NCBI GenBank assembly: GCA_035552195.1
Contig: DASZLU010000057.1
Span: 27,111 to 91,110, forward strand
Direction: 5' to 3'
DNA from: CAIKMD01 sp035552195
GTDB lineage: Bacteria; Pseudomonadota; Alphaproteobacteria; ATCC43930; CGMCC-115725
Length of the DNA stretch: 64,000 nt
The translations under genes and the position numbers were made by a program. Below, in pieces: positions 34,514 to 43,384 of this stretch. Positions within the stretch are counted from its first letter, which is position 1. Every line of letters begins with the position of its first letter. The notes beneath the pieces are model-generated. The model was not told the DNA's origin and did not search any database. It saw only the letters and a program-made list of their open reading frames with translations.

Positions 34514-35794
34514 CTAAGCCGCTTCTTCGGCCACTCGCTGTTGCCGCTCCGGCGCGACATCGAACGTTTCGACGTAATCGGAAAACCGCCGCCGTTCGCG
34601 TGCCGGATCGATCCCGTAATCATCGAGCCGGCGGCGCTGCCCGCCATAACCGCCATTCGGCTTCTCGTCGACGTAAGCTCTGATCTGCCGATCGAACGCC
34701 TCATCGAACGGTAGTCCGAGCTTCGCATAGATCGCTTCCACCGTGCCCGCCGGATCGCCCGTGAGATCGCGATAGCGAACATGGACGACGCGATCTGCCG
34801 GCAGCGTTTCGTCCGCCGCGATGATGCGCTCGGCGCCTTCGGCCCAGCGATCGCAGACCTGGCGGCCGATCGCGGCGCGGTCGAGATGCCGCGTGAAAGG
34901 CTGGCGCAGCACTTCGGTCAGATGCGCGACCGAGGCGAGCACGCGCGTCGGATCGCGATGCACGAAAACGAACCGCGCATCCGGATAGACCTGCTGAATC
35001 GCATCGAGCGCGAAGACATGATCGGGGCATTTCAGCACCCAGCGCTGACCCGCCGGAGCGGGACGCGCCAGATGCTCGAGGAAATAGCGATGGAAGCGAT
35101 AGGCTTCGAGATGGCCGGCGCTGTCGAGCCAGGCGCGATAGGACGGCACGCGATGCGTCGTATCGAAGCGCAGGCTGGCAAAGACATGCGCGGTGATCTC
35201 GCTGCATTCTTGCGGCGCCGTTGCGGTGATGGGATGCATGGAGCCGAAATCGGGCGCGATCCAGCGAAACAGCTTGAGCTGGCGATCGACCCGTTTGATC
35301 GCGCGCATCTCACCCGCCGCATTGCCGACAGTCGCCGGATCGATCGTCTGCCAGCAGCGCGGCACCACGTTGGCCTGATCCGCCATCAGCAAACTATGAA
35401 GGAAGGTCGTGCCGCTGCGCGGCAGCCCCGTGACGAAGATCGGCCGCTCGACCGTCGGCGCGGGCGCGGGGCTCGCTTTCTCGGCAGCGCGCAGCTGCAG
35501 CAAATTTTCAAGAAAGCGCAACACATCCCAGCGCAGCGCGAAGCGGCCGAAAGCGCCGAGCGCGGCTTCACTCTCGCACGATTGCAGCAGGACGTGCAGC
35601 GACGGGAGGAACTGCCACTGGCCGAAATCGTCCAACCCGGTGTGGCGTTGCGCGGTTTCGACCAGCTCGTCCGCGACCAGGGGGCGACGCAGAAACCCTG
35701 CCGCATCCGAAAGCCAATCGGCGGCGCGCAACAGCAGCGGCGGCGTGCCGAGTTCGGACGGGCCGATGGTTGCTTGGCTTGAGCCGAACTCCAC
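34514..35794 (-). CDS. Sulfotransferase family protein
   Basis: A 426-residue PAPS-dependent sulfotransferase-like protein. The 5'-phosphosulfate loop is seen in FVTGLPRSGTTFLHSLL (about 120-136), and the 3'-phosphate motif in FVFVHRDPTRVLASVAHL. It has an N-terminal helical extension of about 115 residues, as in the bacterial Sulfotransfer_3 group. The acceptor is unknown (lipid, polysaccharide or small molecule). It starts at GTG with GGGAG upstream. The neighbouring HpnL-like gene lies 46 bp upstream on the same strand. Confidence 0.87.
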   Translation of the reverse strand: MEFGSSQATIGPSELGTPPLLLRAADWLSDAAGFLRRPLVADELVETAQRHTGLDDFGQWQFLPSLHVLLQSCESEAALGAFGRFALRWDVLRFLENLLQLRAAEKASPAPAPTVERPIFVTGLPRSGTTFLHSLLMADQANVVPRCWQTIDPATVGNAAGEMRAIKRVDRQLKLFRWIAPDFGSMHPITATAPQECSEITAHVFASLRFDTTHRVPSYRAWLDSAGHLEAYRFHRYFLEHLARPAPAGQRWVLKCPDHVFALDAIQQVYPDARFVFVHRDPTRVLASVAHLTEVLRQPFTRHLDRAAIGRQVCDRWAEGAERIIAADETLPADRVVHVRYRDLTGDPAGTVEAIYAKLGLPFDEAFDRQIRAYVDEKPNGGYGGQRRRLDDYGIDPARERRRFSDYVETFDVAPERQQRVAEEAA

Positions 35795-35840
35795 AGTGCT
35801 GCTCCCTTCGCCCTAATGTGCTTATGCGACATCCACCGTC

Positions 35841-36860
35841 CTAATCCCCGGTACCCTTTCCCCGTTCCTGGGGTTCCGACCGGCGCGGCGCCGTACCGCG
35901 CCCCCGCCACAACTGACCACCCTCCAGTATTTGCCATCCCAACAAGGGCGGCACACCCAACGCCAAATCGCGGCCGCGCTTCAGCAGTGAGAGCGCCAGG
36001 GCCTGATCGGGCGACAAGCCGAACGCCGCACCGACCAGCAAATAGCCGCCTTCCTGAACGCCGGCGGCCATCGGTACCATAAAAGCCGCGCTCCGCACTG
36101 CATAGAGCAAGCCTTCGATACCGGTAGCTGCGGCAAACGATAGAGGAACATTCATCAACCAGAGCGCGAACCATGCTTCGGCGCCGGTCGCGAGCCATTC
36201 AAGAAGATGCAACAAAGCCGCGAAAGCGAGACGGCCGTGCTCTGCATGAATGCGCGCGATGGCCTCGGTGATCGATTCGACCTTGCCCGGCAGCGCATTC
36301 GAGAAATGCCGCGCGATCAGCGGCTCGAAACGCTCGAGCAAATGGCTGCCGCGCCGCTGCACCACGAAGAACGCGACGCAAAGCCCCACGGCCACGAAGA
36401 GCCACGCGACCGCGGGCAGCACGAGATCGGTCGCCGGTCGCGCCGTGATCAGCAGCACGATGCCGATCATCGCGTAGATAAGCTGCGTCAGGAATTCGAG
36501 CGCCACATCGACGATCACCGAGGCAGCCGCGAGCGCCGCGGGAACGTCGTGCAGGATCGCGAGGCGGATGCCGGCCGCCGGCCCGCCGAGTTGTGAGAGC
36601 GGCAGCACTTCGGCCGCCGCGGTCCGCACCAGCCGCGCCCAGATGAAGACCGGCCAGCGCCTCGCCGGCTCGTCCGGCGTCAGCACCTGCCAGGCGACAC
36701 CGTTCAGCGCGATCAGGCAAAAGTGAAAGGCGCAGACCAGGAGGAAGCCGCCCCAGCCGACCGCCTCCAGCGTCGCCAGAATCGAGCCTGCGTCGAACCA
36801 GGCGATCAGCGCCGTGGCCGCAGCCAGCCCGGCGAACAACAGCAAAACGGCTATCCGCAT
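35841..36860 (-). CDS. Lysylphosphatidylglycerol-synthase TM-region / HpnL-like membrane protein
   Basis: A 339-residue inner-membrane protein with eight or more hydrophobic segments of the UPF0104/LPG-synthase TM family. Segments LPLSQLGGPAAGIRLAIL and FMVPMAAGVQEGGYLLVGAAFGL, and ALALSLLKRGRDL near the C-terminus, are like those of HpnL, a protein tied to hopanoid transport or localisation. No other hopanoid gene is in the window, so HpnL is a likely but unproven name. A charged, Arg-rich tail follows. Confidence 0.75.
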   Translation of the reverse strand: MRIAVLLLFAGLAAATALIAWFDAGSILATLEAVGWGGFLLVCAFHFCLIALNGVAWQVLTPDEPARRWPVFIWARLVRTAAAEVLPLSQLGGPAAGIRLAILHDVPAALAAASVIVDVALEFLTQLIYAMIGIVLLITARPATDLVLPAVAWLFVAVGLCVAFFVVQRRGSHLLERFEPLIARHFSNALPGKVESITEAIARIHAEHGRLAFAALLHLLEWLATGAEAWFALWLMNVPLSFAAATGIEGLLYAVRSAAFMVPMAAGVQEGGYLLVGAAFGLSPDQALALSLLKRGRDLALGVPPLLGWQILEGGQLWRGRGTAPRRSEPQERGKGTGD

Positions 36861-37025
36861 GGAAGGGGGTCTCTCATCTTTTCGAATAATACGCAGCCGG
36901 CCAAGGCCGTGTTCAATTAAGGCTGCCGACCAGTTAACCGCCGTTAACGGACACTCAACCCTCCTTTGCTATCTCTGGCACGGGTCGCCCAAGGCTTGCC
37001 GAAGGCGAGGGTGGAGATTCGAGGA

Positions 37026-37409
37026 ATGCGTAACGCCGACCGGCAAGTGCTGATCGTTGATGACTACAACACGATGCGTAGAATCCTGCGCAACCTGTTG
37101 GGTCAGATCGGCTTTGCCAATGTCGAGGAAGCCGAAGACGGGGCCGGCGCGCTCAAGAAAATGCGCGAGCGCAGTTTCGGTCTGGTGATTTCCGATTGGA
37201 TCATGGCGCCGATGTCGGGCCTCGAATTCCTGAAAGAAGTGCGCAACGACGCGCTCCTCAAAGAGACACCGTTCATCATGATCACCGCCGAAAGCAAGAC
37301 CGAGAAGGTCGTCGCGGCGAAGGCCGCCGGCGTCAGCAACTACATCGTCAAGCCCTTCAACGCCGACACGTTGAAGAAGAAGATCGAAGCGGTGCTCGGC
37401 ACCCTCTGA
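37026..37409 (+). CDS. CheY-like single-domain response regulator
   Basis: A 127-residue stand-alone receiver: acidic pair in VLIVDDYN, phospho-acceptor Asp in VISDWIMAPMSG, Thr in MITAES, and Lys in VKPFNADTLKKKI. It closely resembles CheY. No chemotaxis genes are nearby, so it may act in chemotaxis or in another phosphorelay. Two TTAA words six bp apart (36934-36947) lie upstream but do not meet the CtrA spacing. I start at ATG 37026; the in-frame upstream start at 36966 adds an unconserved lead. Confidence 0.88.
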   Translation: MRNADRQVLIVDDYNTMRRILRNLLGQIGFANVEEAEDGAGALKKMRERSFGLVISDWIMAPMSGLEFLKEVRNDALLKETPFIMITAESKTEKVVAAKAAGVSNYIVKPFNADTLKKKIEAVLGTL

Positions 37410-37431
37410 GGACATCGACCGTCGCGTGCCT

Positions 37432-38922
37432 CTAACGCTGGGTACGCTGGCCGGCGGGAATGAGAAAACACAGCGCGCAAGAGATCACGGCCAGAATCAG
37501 CACGACGATGTAGACCGTGGTGAGCGACGACGCGATCGCCGCGGAGAGACGCGACAGCGTGTCCGGCGGCATCGCCGCGCGCAATCCCGGATCCATCAGC
37601 TGATCGATCGCATCGCGGCCTTCGGGAACGCGCTGCGCCAACGCCCAATTGATGACGCCGCCCAAAAGCGCGGAGCCGAAGGACGCGCCGACTTGGCGCA
37701 TGAAGAGATTGCCGGAGGTCGCGGCGCCGCGCTGCCGATATTCCACCGCGTTCTGCGCCGCGACGAGGAACGTGGTGTTGCAAAACCCGATCCCGAAGCC
37801 GATCAAACCGCCGCTGATGAAGGCCCAGAGCGGCCCGCGCTCGACATCGAGCATCACCAACATCGCTGCGCCGCCGACCAGCAGCATGCCGCCGGTGATC
37901 GCCATGGTGCGATAGGTAATGCTCACCAAGAGTCGCCCGGCAAAGGCGCCGATGACCGTCCAGCCGAGCGATTGGCTGACCAGCGTGAAACCGGCGACGA
38001 CCGGGCTTTTTCCCATCACGCCTTGCACATAGGGCGGCACGAAAACGATCACGCCCATCATCACCATGCCGATAGCGAGCGAGCCGAGATTGGTGGTCGA
38101 GATCGTCGGATTGCGCCATAGCTCCAGCGGCACGATCGGCTCGGGCGCGCGCACTTCCCAAAACGCGAGCAGCCCCAACCCGACGAAAGCGACCGCGAGC
38201 AGGATGGCGATCGTCGCATTGCCGAGCTCTGCGAATTGCACCAACGCCAGCAGCAAGGCGCCGACGCCGATCACCAGCAACAGCGAGCCGAGATAGTCGA
38301 CGCGATGATCGCGGTAATGGCGATGCTCGTGATAGAAGAACCACAGTATAGCGATCATCGCGAGACCGGGCGGCACGTTGATCCAGAAGACCGAGCGCCA
38401 GCCCAAGGTGGAGGTAAGCAGCGCGCCGATCAGCGGCCCCGACAATGCCGAGATGCCCCAGATCGCGTTGAGATTGCCCTGCACCTTCACGCGCTCGACC
38501 GGCGGATAGATGTCGCCGATGATGGTCAGCGCGAGCGGCTGCAGCCCGCCGCCGCCGAATCCCTGCACGAAGCGAAAGATCACCAGCGGGATCATGCCCC
38601 ACGCAGCACTGCACAAGAGCGTGCCGATCAGAAACCCGACGGTCGACGCAACGAAGAGCCATTTGCGGCCCCAGAGATCGGCGAGCCGGCCGTAGATCGG
38701 TATTGCCACCGCCTGCGCCAGCAGATAGGCGGCGAACACCCAGCTCACATATTCGAAACCACCCAGCGACGCGACCACCGACGGCGTCGCGGTGGCGACG
38801 ATCGAGGATTCGACCGACACCATGAAGATGGCGACGCAGCAGCCGGCGACGATCCAGCGGCGGCGCGCCGTCGAAAGACCGGAAATATCCGCCGCTTCAA
38901 GCGGCGTCGCAGATTCGGGCAC
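37432..38922 (-). CDS. MFS drug-efflux transporter (DHA2 / EmrB-QacA type)
   Basis: A 496-residue 14-helix carrier. The N-terminal RRRWIVAGCCVAIFMVSVES and SSIVATATPSV (DHA2 motif D1), GRLADLWGRKW (motif A), and GFGGGGLQPLALTIIGDIYP (motif C) are all present. Such proton antiporters export drugs, dyes or metabolites. It begins at GTG. Its 3' end faces the CheY-like gene 22 bp away, and it is divergent from a flavin monooxygenase gene (99-bp spacer). Confidence 0.9.
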   Translation of the reverse strand: MPESATPLEAADISGLSTARRRWIVAGCCVAIFMVSVESSIVATATPSVVASLGGFEYVSWVFAAYLLAQAVAIPIYGRLADLWGRKWLFVASTVGFLIGTLLCSAAWGMIPLVIFRFVQGFGGGGLQPLALTIIGDIYPPVERVKVQGNLNAIWGISALSGPLIGALLTSTLGWRSVFWINVPPGLAMIAILWFFYHEHRHYRDHRVDYLGSLLLVIGVGALLLALVQFAELGNATIAILLAVAFVGLGLLAFWEVRAPEPIVPLELWRNPTISTTNLGSLAIGMVMMGVIVFVPPYVQGVMGKSPVVAGFTLVSQSLGWTVIGAFAGRLLVSITYRTMAITGGMLLVGGAAMLVMLDVERGPLWAFISGGLIGFGIGFCNTTFLVAAQNAVEYRQRGAATSGNLFMRQVGASFGSALLGGVINWALAQRVPEGRDAIDQLMDPGLRAAMPPDTLSRLSAAIASSLTTVYIVVLILAVISCALCFLIPAGQRTQR

Positions 38923-39021
38923 GGCTCTAACTCTTCACGCACAGAAGGCGGCAACGATAGCGCAAAGACAGAACCGGAGCGATTGACAGAGACCGCCGCT
39001 TCAGCTTGCCTGCACTGCGCG

Positions 39022-40206
39022 ATGGGAATGACGCAAAACAATCTTTCCGAGCTGGTGACGCGGGCGCGGCTCTTGGTGCCGGTCTTGCGCCAACGCGCCG
39101 CCGAAACCGAGAAACTGCGCCGCTTGCCCGATGCAACCGTCGCCGATCTGCAAGAGGCCGGGCTCTTCCGGCTGTTCCAACCGGCACGCTGTGGCGGCAC
39201 CGAAGCGCCGCTCCGCGCATTCATCGATATCGGCGGCACGCTCGGTCGCGGCTGCGGCTCGACCTCGTGGGTCTATAATAATCTCGTCGTCCATAATTGG
39301 ATGCTCGGCTATTGGCCGGCCCAGATGCAGGACGAGATCTGGAATGCCGATCCGCAAGCGCTGATCGGCTCGTCCTTCGTCTTCCCGGGCGGCCGCGCCG
39401 AGAGGGCCGCCGGCGGCTATCGCCTCTCCGGCAAATGGCCGTTCTCCAGCGGCATCGATGCCTCGAGCTGGATGATGCTGGCGGCGCCCGTAAATAGCGC
39501 CGACGGCAAAGCGCCCGAGCCGCGTTTCTTCGTCGTGCCGAAAAGCGATTATCGCGCGATCGATAATTGGCATGCGATGGGGCTTGCCGGCACCGGCAGC
39601 AAGGACGTCGTCGTCGACAACATCTTCGTACCCGAGCATCGCACCCTGTCCGCCGCCGACGGCAAAGGCGGGCCGCATCCGGGCAGCAAGGAAAATCCCG
39701 GCGCGCTCTATAAATTGCCGTGGTATGCGCTGTTCGGTTTCGTGAACGGCGCGACGGCGCTCGGGATCGCGCAAGGCGCGGTCGAGGAATTCATCGCCGT
39801 GACGCGCGCGCGCGTCGCGACCGCGACCGGACGGCAGCTCGCCGAGCTGGCGACGATGCAGTTGCGTGTCGCCGAAGCGGCAACCCAGGTCGATGCGGCC
39901 GAGACCTTGATGCTGAAAGATTGCGACGAGGCGATGCGGATCGCCGACGCGGGCAAGCTCGCGAGCATGGACGAGAAAACGCGCTGGCGGCGCGACGCCG
40001 CTTTCGCCGTGCGCATGACGATCAAAGCGATCGATCTGCTCTTCGCCGGCGCCGGCGGCGCGGCGATCCTCGACAGCCATCCGTTGCAGCGCGCGCTGCG
40101 CGATGCGCACGCCGCGCAAGGCCATATCGGTCTCAACTGGGACGCCAACGGCACGATGTACGGCCGCGTCGCCCTGGGCCTCGATCCGGATTTTCCGCTG
40201 CTTTAA
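39022..40206 (+). CDS. Acyl-CoA-dehydrogenase-fold flavin monooxygenase (HpaH-C2/HsaA type)
   Basis: A 394-residue oxygenase component of a two-component, reduced-flavin-dependent hydroxylase. Seen: an N-terminal helical domain (LVPVLRQRAAETEKLRRLP), the mid beta-domain with GGYRLSGKWPFSSGIDASSWMML, WHAMGLAGTGSKDVVVDNIFVPEHR, and the C-terminal AGGAAILDSHPLQRALRDAHAAQGH, as in HsaA and the C2 component of p-hydroxyphenylacetate hydroxylase. The substrate may be a phenol or a sulfur/nitrogen compound. The reductase component is not adjacent. I start at ATG 39022; longer upstream extensions overlap the divergent promoter. Confidence 0.83.
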   Translation: MGMTQNNLSELVTRARLLVPVLRQRAAETEKLRRLPDATVADLQEAGLFRLFQPARCGGTEAPLRAFIDIGGTLGRGCGSTSWVYNNLVVHNWMLGYWPAQMQDEIWNADPQALIGSSFVFPGGRAERAAGGYRLSGKWPFSSGIDASSWMMLAAPVNSADGKAPEPRFFVVPKSDYRAIDNWHAMGLAGTGSKDVVVDNIFVPEHRTLSAADGKGGPHPGSKENPGALYKLPWYALFGFVNGATALGIAQGAVEEFIAVTRARVATATGRQLAELATMQLRVAEAATQVDAAETLMLKDCDEAMRIADAGKLASMDEKTRWRRDAAFAVRMTIKAIDLLFAGAGGAAILDSHPLQRALRDAHAAQGHIGLNWDANGTMYGRVALGLDPDFPLL

Positions 40207-41022
40207 TCAGCGACACCCATTCGGGCTCGGCACTTGCATCGCCGGCATGTCGACGCGAATGGCCGCGGCGCGCTCGCCGATATATTGCGTCGGATGGACC
40301 GGCGACCAGTCGCGCGGATTGGGCAGCACCGCCGCAAGCAACGCCGCTTCCTGGGCCGTCAGCGCCGAGGACGGCTTGTTGAAATAGTGATGCGCCGCCG
40401 CATCGGCGCCGTAAATCCCGTCACCCCATTCGATGACGTTGAGATAGACCTCCATGACGCGGTGCTTGTCCCAGAAGAATTCGAGCAGCACGGTCAAATA
40501 CGCCTCGAAGCCTTTGCGGACGACGCTGCGTCCGGGCCAGAGGAAAAGATTCTTCGCCACCTGCATGGTGATGGTGCTGGCGCCTTTCGGCTCGCGCCCG
40601 GCCCGCCAGGCGCGATAGGCGTTGTTCATCGCCACCCAATCGAAGCCGTGATGGGTGCAGAACTTTTCGTCCTCGCTCGCGATCACGGCGCGCGGCAACG
40701 CCGGCGAGATGCGATCGAGGGGCACCCAATGCTTGTCGAGAGCCGCGCCGCCGAGCGAGCGGATCGCCTGCAGCATGGTGATCGGCGGCGGCACGAAGCG
40801 ATAGGCGACGACAAACGGCACCGGCAGCAGCAAGCCGATCAGCAGGACATAAGCCGCGAGCCGCAACAGGCGCCGCCCTCGCGGCCGGCGGCGCTCGACC
40901 TTTCGCCCGAAAACCGGCCGGGGCGAGCGGTCGCCGGCGCGGTCGTTGCCCCGACTTTTATTCCGGTGGCGGCTGGAATTGGCGCTGCGTGACGAGGGTG
41001 GCGGCATGGAAATCGGAAACAT
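40207..41022 (-). CDS. mtgA: Monofunctional biosynthetic peptidoglycan transglycosylase MtgA
   Basis: A GT51 enzyme that polymerises lipid II at the periplasmic face. The 271-residue product has a basic cytoplasmic N-terminus, one membrane helix (about 52-75), the catalytic Glu in ASEDEKFCTHHGFDW (about 117), and GASTITMQVAKNLFLW, both GT51 motifs. The start is uncertain: ATG 41022, ATG 41007 and GTG 41076 are all in frame without a clear ribosome site. The stop abuts that of the convergent monooxygenase gene. Confidence 0.9.
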   Translation of the reverse strand: MFPISMPPPSSRSANSSRHRNKSRGNDRAGDRSPRPVFGRKVERRRPRGRRLLRLAAYVLLIGLLLPVPFVVAYRFVPPPITMLQAIRSLGGAALDKHWVPLDRISPALPRAVIASEDEKFCTHHGFDWVAMNNAYRAWRAGREPKGASTITMQVAKNLFLWPGRSVVRKGFEAYLTVLLEFFWDKHRVMEVYLNVIEWGDGIYGADAAAHHYFNKPSSALTAQEAALLAAVLPNPRDWSPVHPTQYIGERAAAIRVDMPAMQVPSPNGCR

Positions 41023-41205
41023 AAAGGGCGGTGGACCGCTGGCCAACCATACCCATTCACCACCTCCACCCGTCACTGGGGAGCGACTTACATCGATTTA
41101 ACTGTTGACGCGGAGCCCCGGGCGGTATTTTTTCGCGCCTTTGCAAGCACGTGCCAGGGGGCTCGTGCTCGACGAATAAAAAAACGCCGCGGGGAATCGA
41201 TCGCC

Positions 41206-42375
41206 ATGTTACGCTCCTTTGCTTTTGCCATCGGCCTGTTGTTCGCGCTCGCGGCACCTGGCTTCGCCGCCGACACGAATGCGGGCCATCCCAAGGGGCT
41301 GTGGCTCACCACCGATTACCCATCCGTCACGGCACGCGCCGGCGACAGCACCACCGTCAAAATCAAGCTGCAGAATTATGGCCTGCCGCCCGAGCGCGTC
41401 GCGCTGTCGGTCGATGGCGTACCGCAAGGCTGGACCGCGACGGTCCTCGGCGGCGGCGCCCCGGTCACCGCGGCGATGCCGGCAACCGACGACAATGTGC
41501 CGATCTCGCTGCGCCTCGACATCCCGAGCGGCGTTGCCAGTGGCACGCAGACCGTGACCCTGCACGCCAAGGCGGCCGACGCGAATGCCGCCTTGCCGAT
41601 CGATGTCAGCGTCGGCCAGGTGCTGCCGGCCAAGCTGGTGCTCAAGCCGAAGAACCCGTCGCTCATCGGCACGGCGAAGACCAGCTTCGAATTCCAGTTC
41701 AACGTCGCCAATCAGAGCGACCGCGACCTCACGGTGAAATTTGCCGCCCGTGCGCCGCAAGGCTTCCAGACCGCGTTCCAGGAAGCTTATGGCACGCAGG
41801 ACATCGCTTCGATTCCGATCGAGGCCGGCAAGGACAAGGACCTGAAGGTCAAAGTCACGCCGCCTTCCGACACGAAGGCCGGCGATTACCCGGTTGCGGT
41901 TCAAGTCCAGGCCGAAGACACGACCGCCGACGGCCAGATGGTGATGCAGATCACCGGCGCGGCGCAATTGAAGCTGACCGGTCAGGACGGTCGCCTCTCG
42001 ACGACGGCCACGGCGGGGACCGAGTCGCCCGTGTCGCTCACCCTGAGCAACGACGGCAGCGCGCCGGCGAACGATGTCTCGCTCACCTCCTCGCCGCCGA
42101 CGGATTGGAAAGTGACCTTCCAGCCCGACAAGGTTGCACAGCTCGCACCCGGCCAGAAGATCGACGTGCAGGCGCAATTGACGCCGTCGTCGAAGGCGAT
42201 CGCCGGCGATTACATGACGACCTTCAGCGCCAACGGCACGGGCAGCGCGTCGAGCTCGGCCGATATCCGCGTCACGGTCTCGACCTCGACCATGTGGGGC
42301 ATCTTCGGCGTCGCCATCGTCGCGCTCGCGCTGCTGATCGCGGTCGGCGCGGTCGCGCGCTTCGGCCGCCGCTGA
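41206..42375 (+). CDS. Exported NEW3-domain protein with C-terminal membrane anchor
   Basis: A 389-residue precursor: a signal peptide (1-22, GFAADT), three or four Ig-like beta domains with the NEW3/COG1470 pattern (GDSTTVKIKLQNYG near 50; PSDTKAGDYPVAVQV near 220; SSKAIAGDYMTTFSA near 335), and one membrane helix at 360-382 followed by RFGRR. NEW3 proteins beside ABC-2 exporters may present or assist the exported substrate at the outer side of the inner membrane; this is inferred from the gene order (38 bp to the ATPase gene). Confidence 0.83.
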   Translation: MLRSFAFAIGLLFALAAPGFAADTNAGHPKGLWLTTDYPSVTARAGDSTTVKIKLQNYGLPPERVALSVDGVPQGWTATVLGGGAPVTAAMPATDDNVPISLRLDIPSGVASGTQTVTLHAKAADANAALPIDVSVGQVLPAKLVLKPKNPSLIGTAKTSFEFQFNVANQSDRDLTVKFAARAPQGFQTAFQEAYGTQDIASIPIEAGKDKDLKVKVTPPSDTKAGDYPVAVQVQAEDTTADGQMVMQITGAAQLKLTGQDGRLSTTATAGTESPVSLTLSNDGSAPANDVSLTSSPPTDWKVTFQPDKVAQLAPGQKIDVQAQLTPSSKAIAGDYMTTFSANGTGSASSSADIRVTVSTSTMWGIFGVAIVALALLIAVGAVARFGRR

Positions 42376-42412
42376 TCGCGCGCCCCTCCAACTAGGGACC
42401 AGGCTGACAGCC

Positions 42413-43384
42413 ATGGCCGATTCCGGCAGCAGCGACATCATCATTTCGGCCACGGGGCTGAGGAAGCTCTACGGCCGCGCCGTCGCGGTCGACGGCATCG
42501 ATCTCACCATCCGGCGCGGCGAGATTTTCGGGCTGCTCGGCCCGAACGGCGCCGGCAAGACAACCACCATCCTGATGCTCTTGGGCCTCACCGAGGCAAC
42601 GAGCGGCACGGTGACCGTCGGCGGCTGCAATCCGATGCGCGAGCCGCTCGCGGTGAAGCGCCAGGTCGGCTATCTGCCGGATTCGGTCGGCTTCTACGAC
42701 AATCTCACCGCGAAGCAGAATCTGCGCTACACCGCGAAACTCGCCGGCATTCCGCGCGAGGAGATCGAGGATCGCATCAGCGACGGCCTGAAGCGCGTGC
42801 GCCTCCTCGATGTCGGCGACAATCGCGTCGGCACGTTCTCGCACGGCATGAAGCGGCGCCTCGGTCTGGCCGAGGTGATCATGAAACGCGCCGCGGTCGC
42901 GATCCTCGACGAGCCGACGTCGGGCCTCGATCCGCAAGCGACCTTCGAATTCCTCGACATGATCCGCGGCCTCAAGGCCGATCGTGTCGCCGTGCTGCTG
43001 TCCTCGCATCTGCTCGATCAGGTGCAGGCGGTGTGCGATCGCGTCGCGCTGTTCAATCGCGGCAAGATCGCGATCGAAGGCACGGTCGATGCCCTGACGG
43101 GACAAGTGCTGGGCGGCGGCTATGGCGTCGAGATCGAAGCCAGCGGCAGCAATCTCACCAAGGTCTTCGGCAGCATCAGCGGCGTGCTGCGGGTCAACGA
43201 CGCAGGCAACGGCAAATACAGTCTCGTCGCATCGCGCGATATCCGCGCCGAGCTGGGCGCCGCGATCGTCGCGTCGGGCGGTGTGCTGATGCGTCTCGAC
43301 CATGTCGAGCCCAGCCTCGATGTCGTCTATCGCCATTATTTCGAAGGCCAGAAAGCAGCAGAGGGTCAGCATGGCGCGGCGTAG
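42413..43384 (+). CDS. ABC transporter ATP-binding protein (ABC-2 type)
   Basis: A 323-residue ATPase with Walker A GPNGAGKTT (43-51), a signature loop FSHGMKRRL in place of LSGGQ, Walker B VAILDEPTSGLDP, and the H-loop LLSSHLLDQ. The C-terminal 90 residues are the accessory domain usual in ABC-2/NosF-like exporters. It overlaps the permease gene by 14 bp and follows a NEW3 protein gene, forming one operon. The exported substrate is unknown. Confidence 0.92.
   Translation: MADSGSSDIIISATGLRKLYGRAVAVDGIDLTIRRGEIFGLLGPNGAGKTTTILMLLGLTEATSGTVTVGGCNPMREPLAVKRQVGYLPDSVGFYDNLTAKQNLRYTAKLAGIPREEIEDRISDGLKRVRLLDVGDNRVGTFSHGMKRRLGLAEVIMKRAAVAILDEPTSGLDPQATFEFLDMIRGLKADRVAVLLSSHLLDQVQAVCDRVALFNRGKIAIEGTVDALTGQVLGGGYGVEIEASGSNLTKVFGSISGVLRVNDAGNGKYSLVASRDIRAELGAAIVASGGVLMRLDHVEPSLDVVYRHYFEGQKAAEGQHGAA

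Noticed and set aside
36934..36948. TTAA-N6-TTAAC upstream of the CheY-like gene considered as a full CtrA site
   Set aside because: The spacing is 6 bp, not 7; I keep it only as a remark in the CheY-like entry.
38236..39021. A 5' extension of the flavin monooxygenase frame running back into the MFS gene
   Set aside because: The extension is antisense to a conserved MFS gene and has biased composition; the conserved protein begins at ATG 39022.
41151..42395. A 414-codon plus frame overlapping the NEW3 gene in another phase
   Set aside because: Arg-rich shadow translation; the accepted frame has a signal peptide, Ig-like repeats and a membrane anchor.
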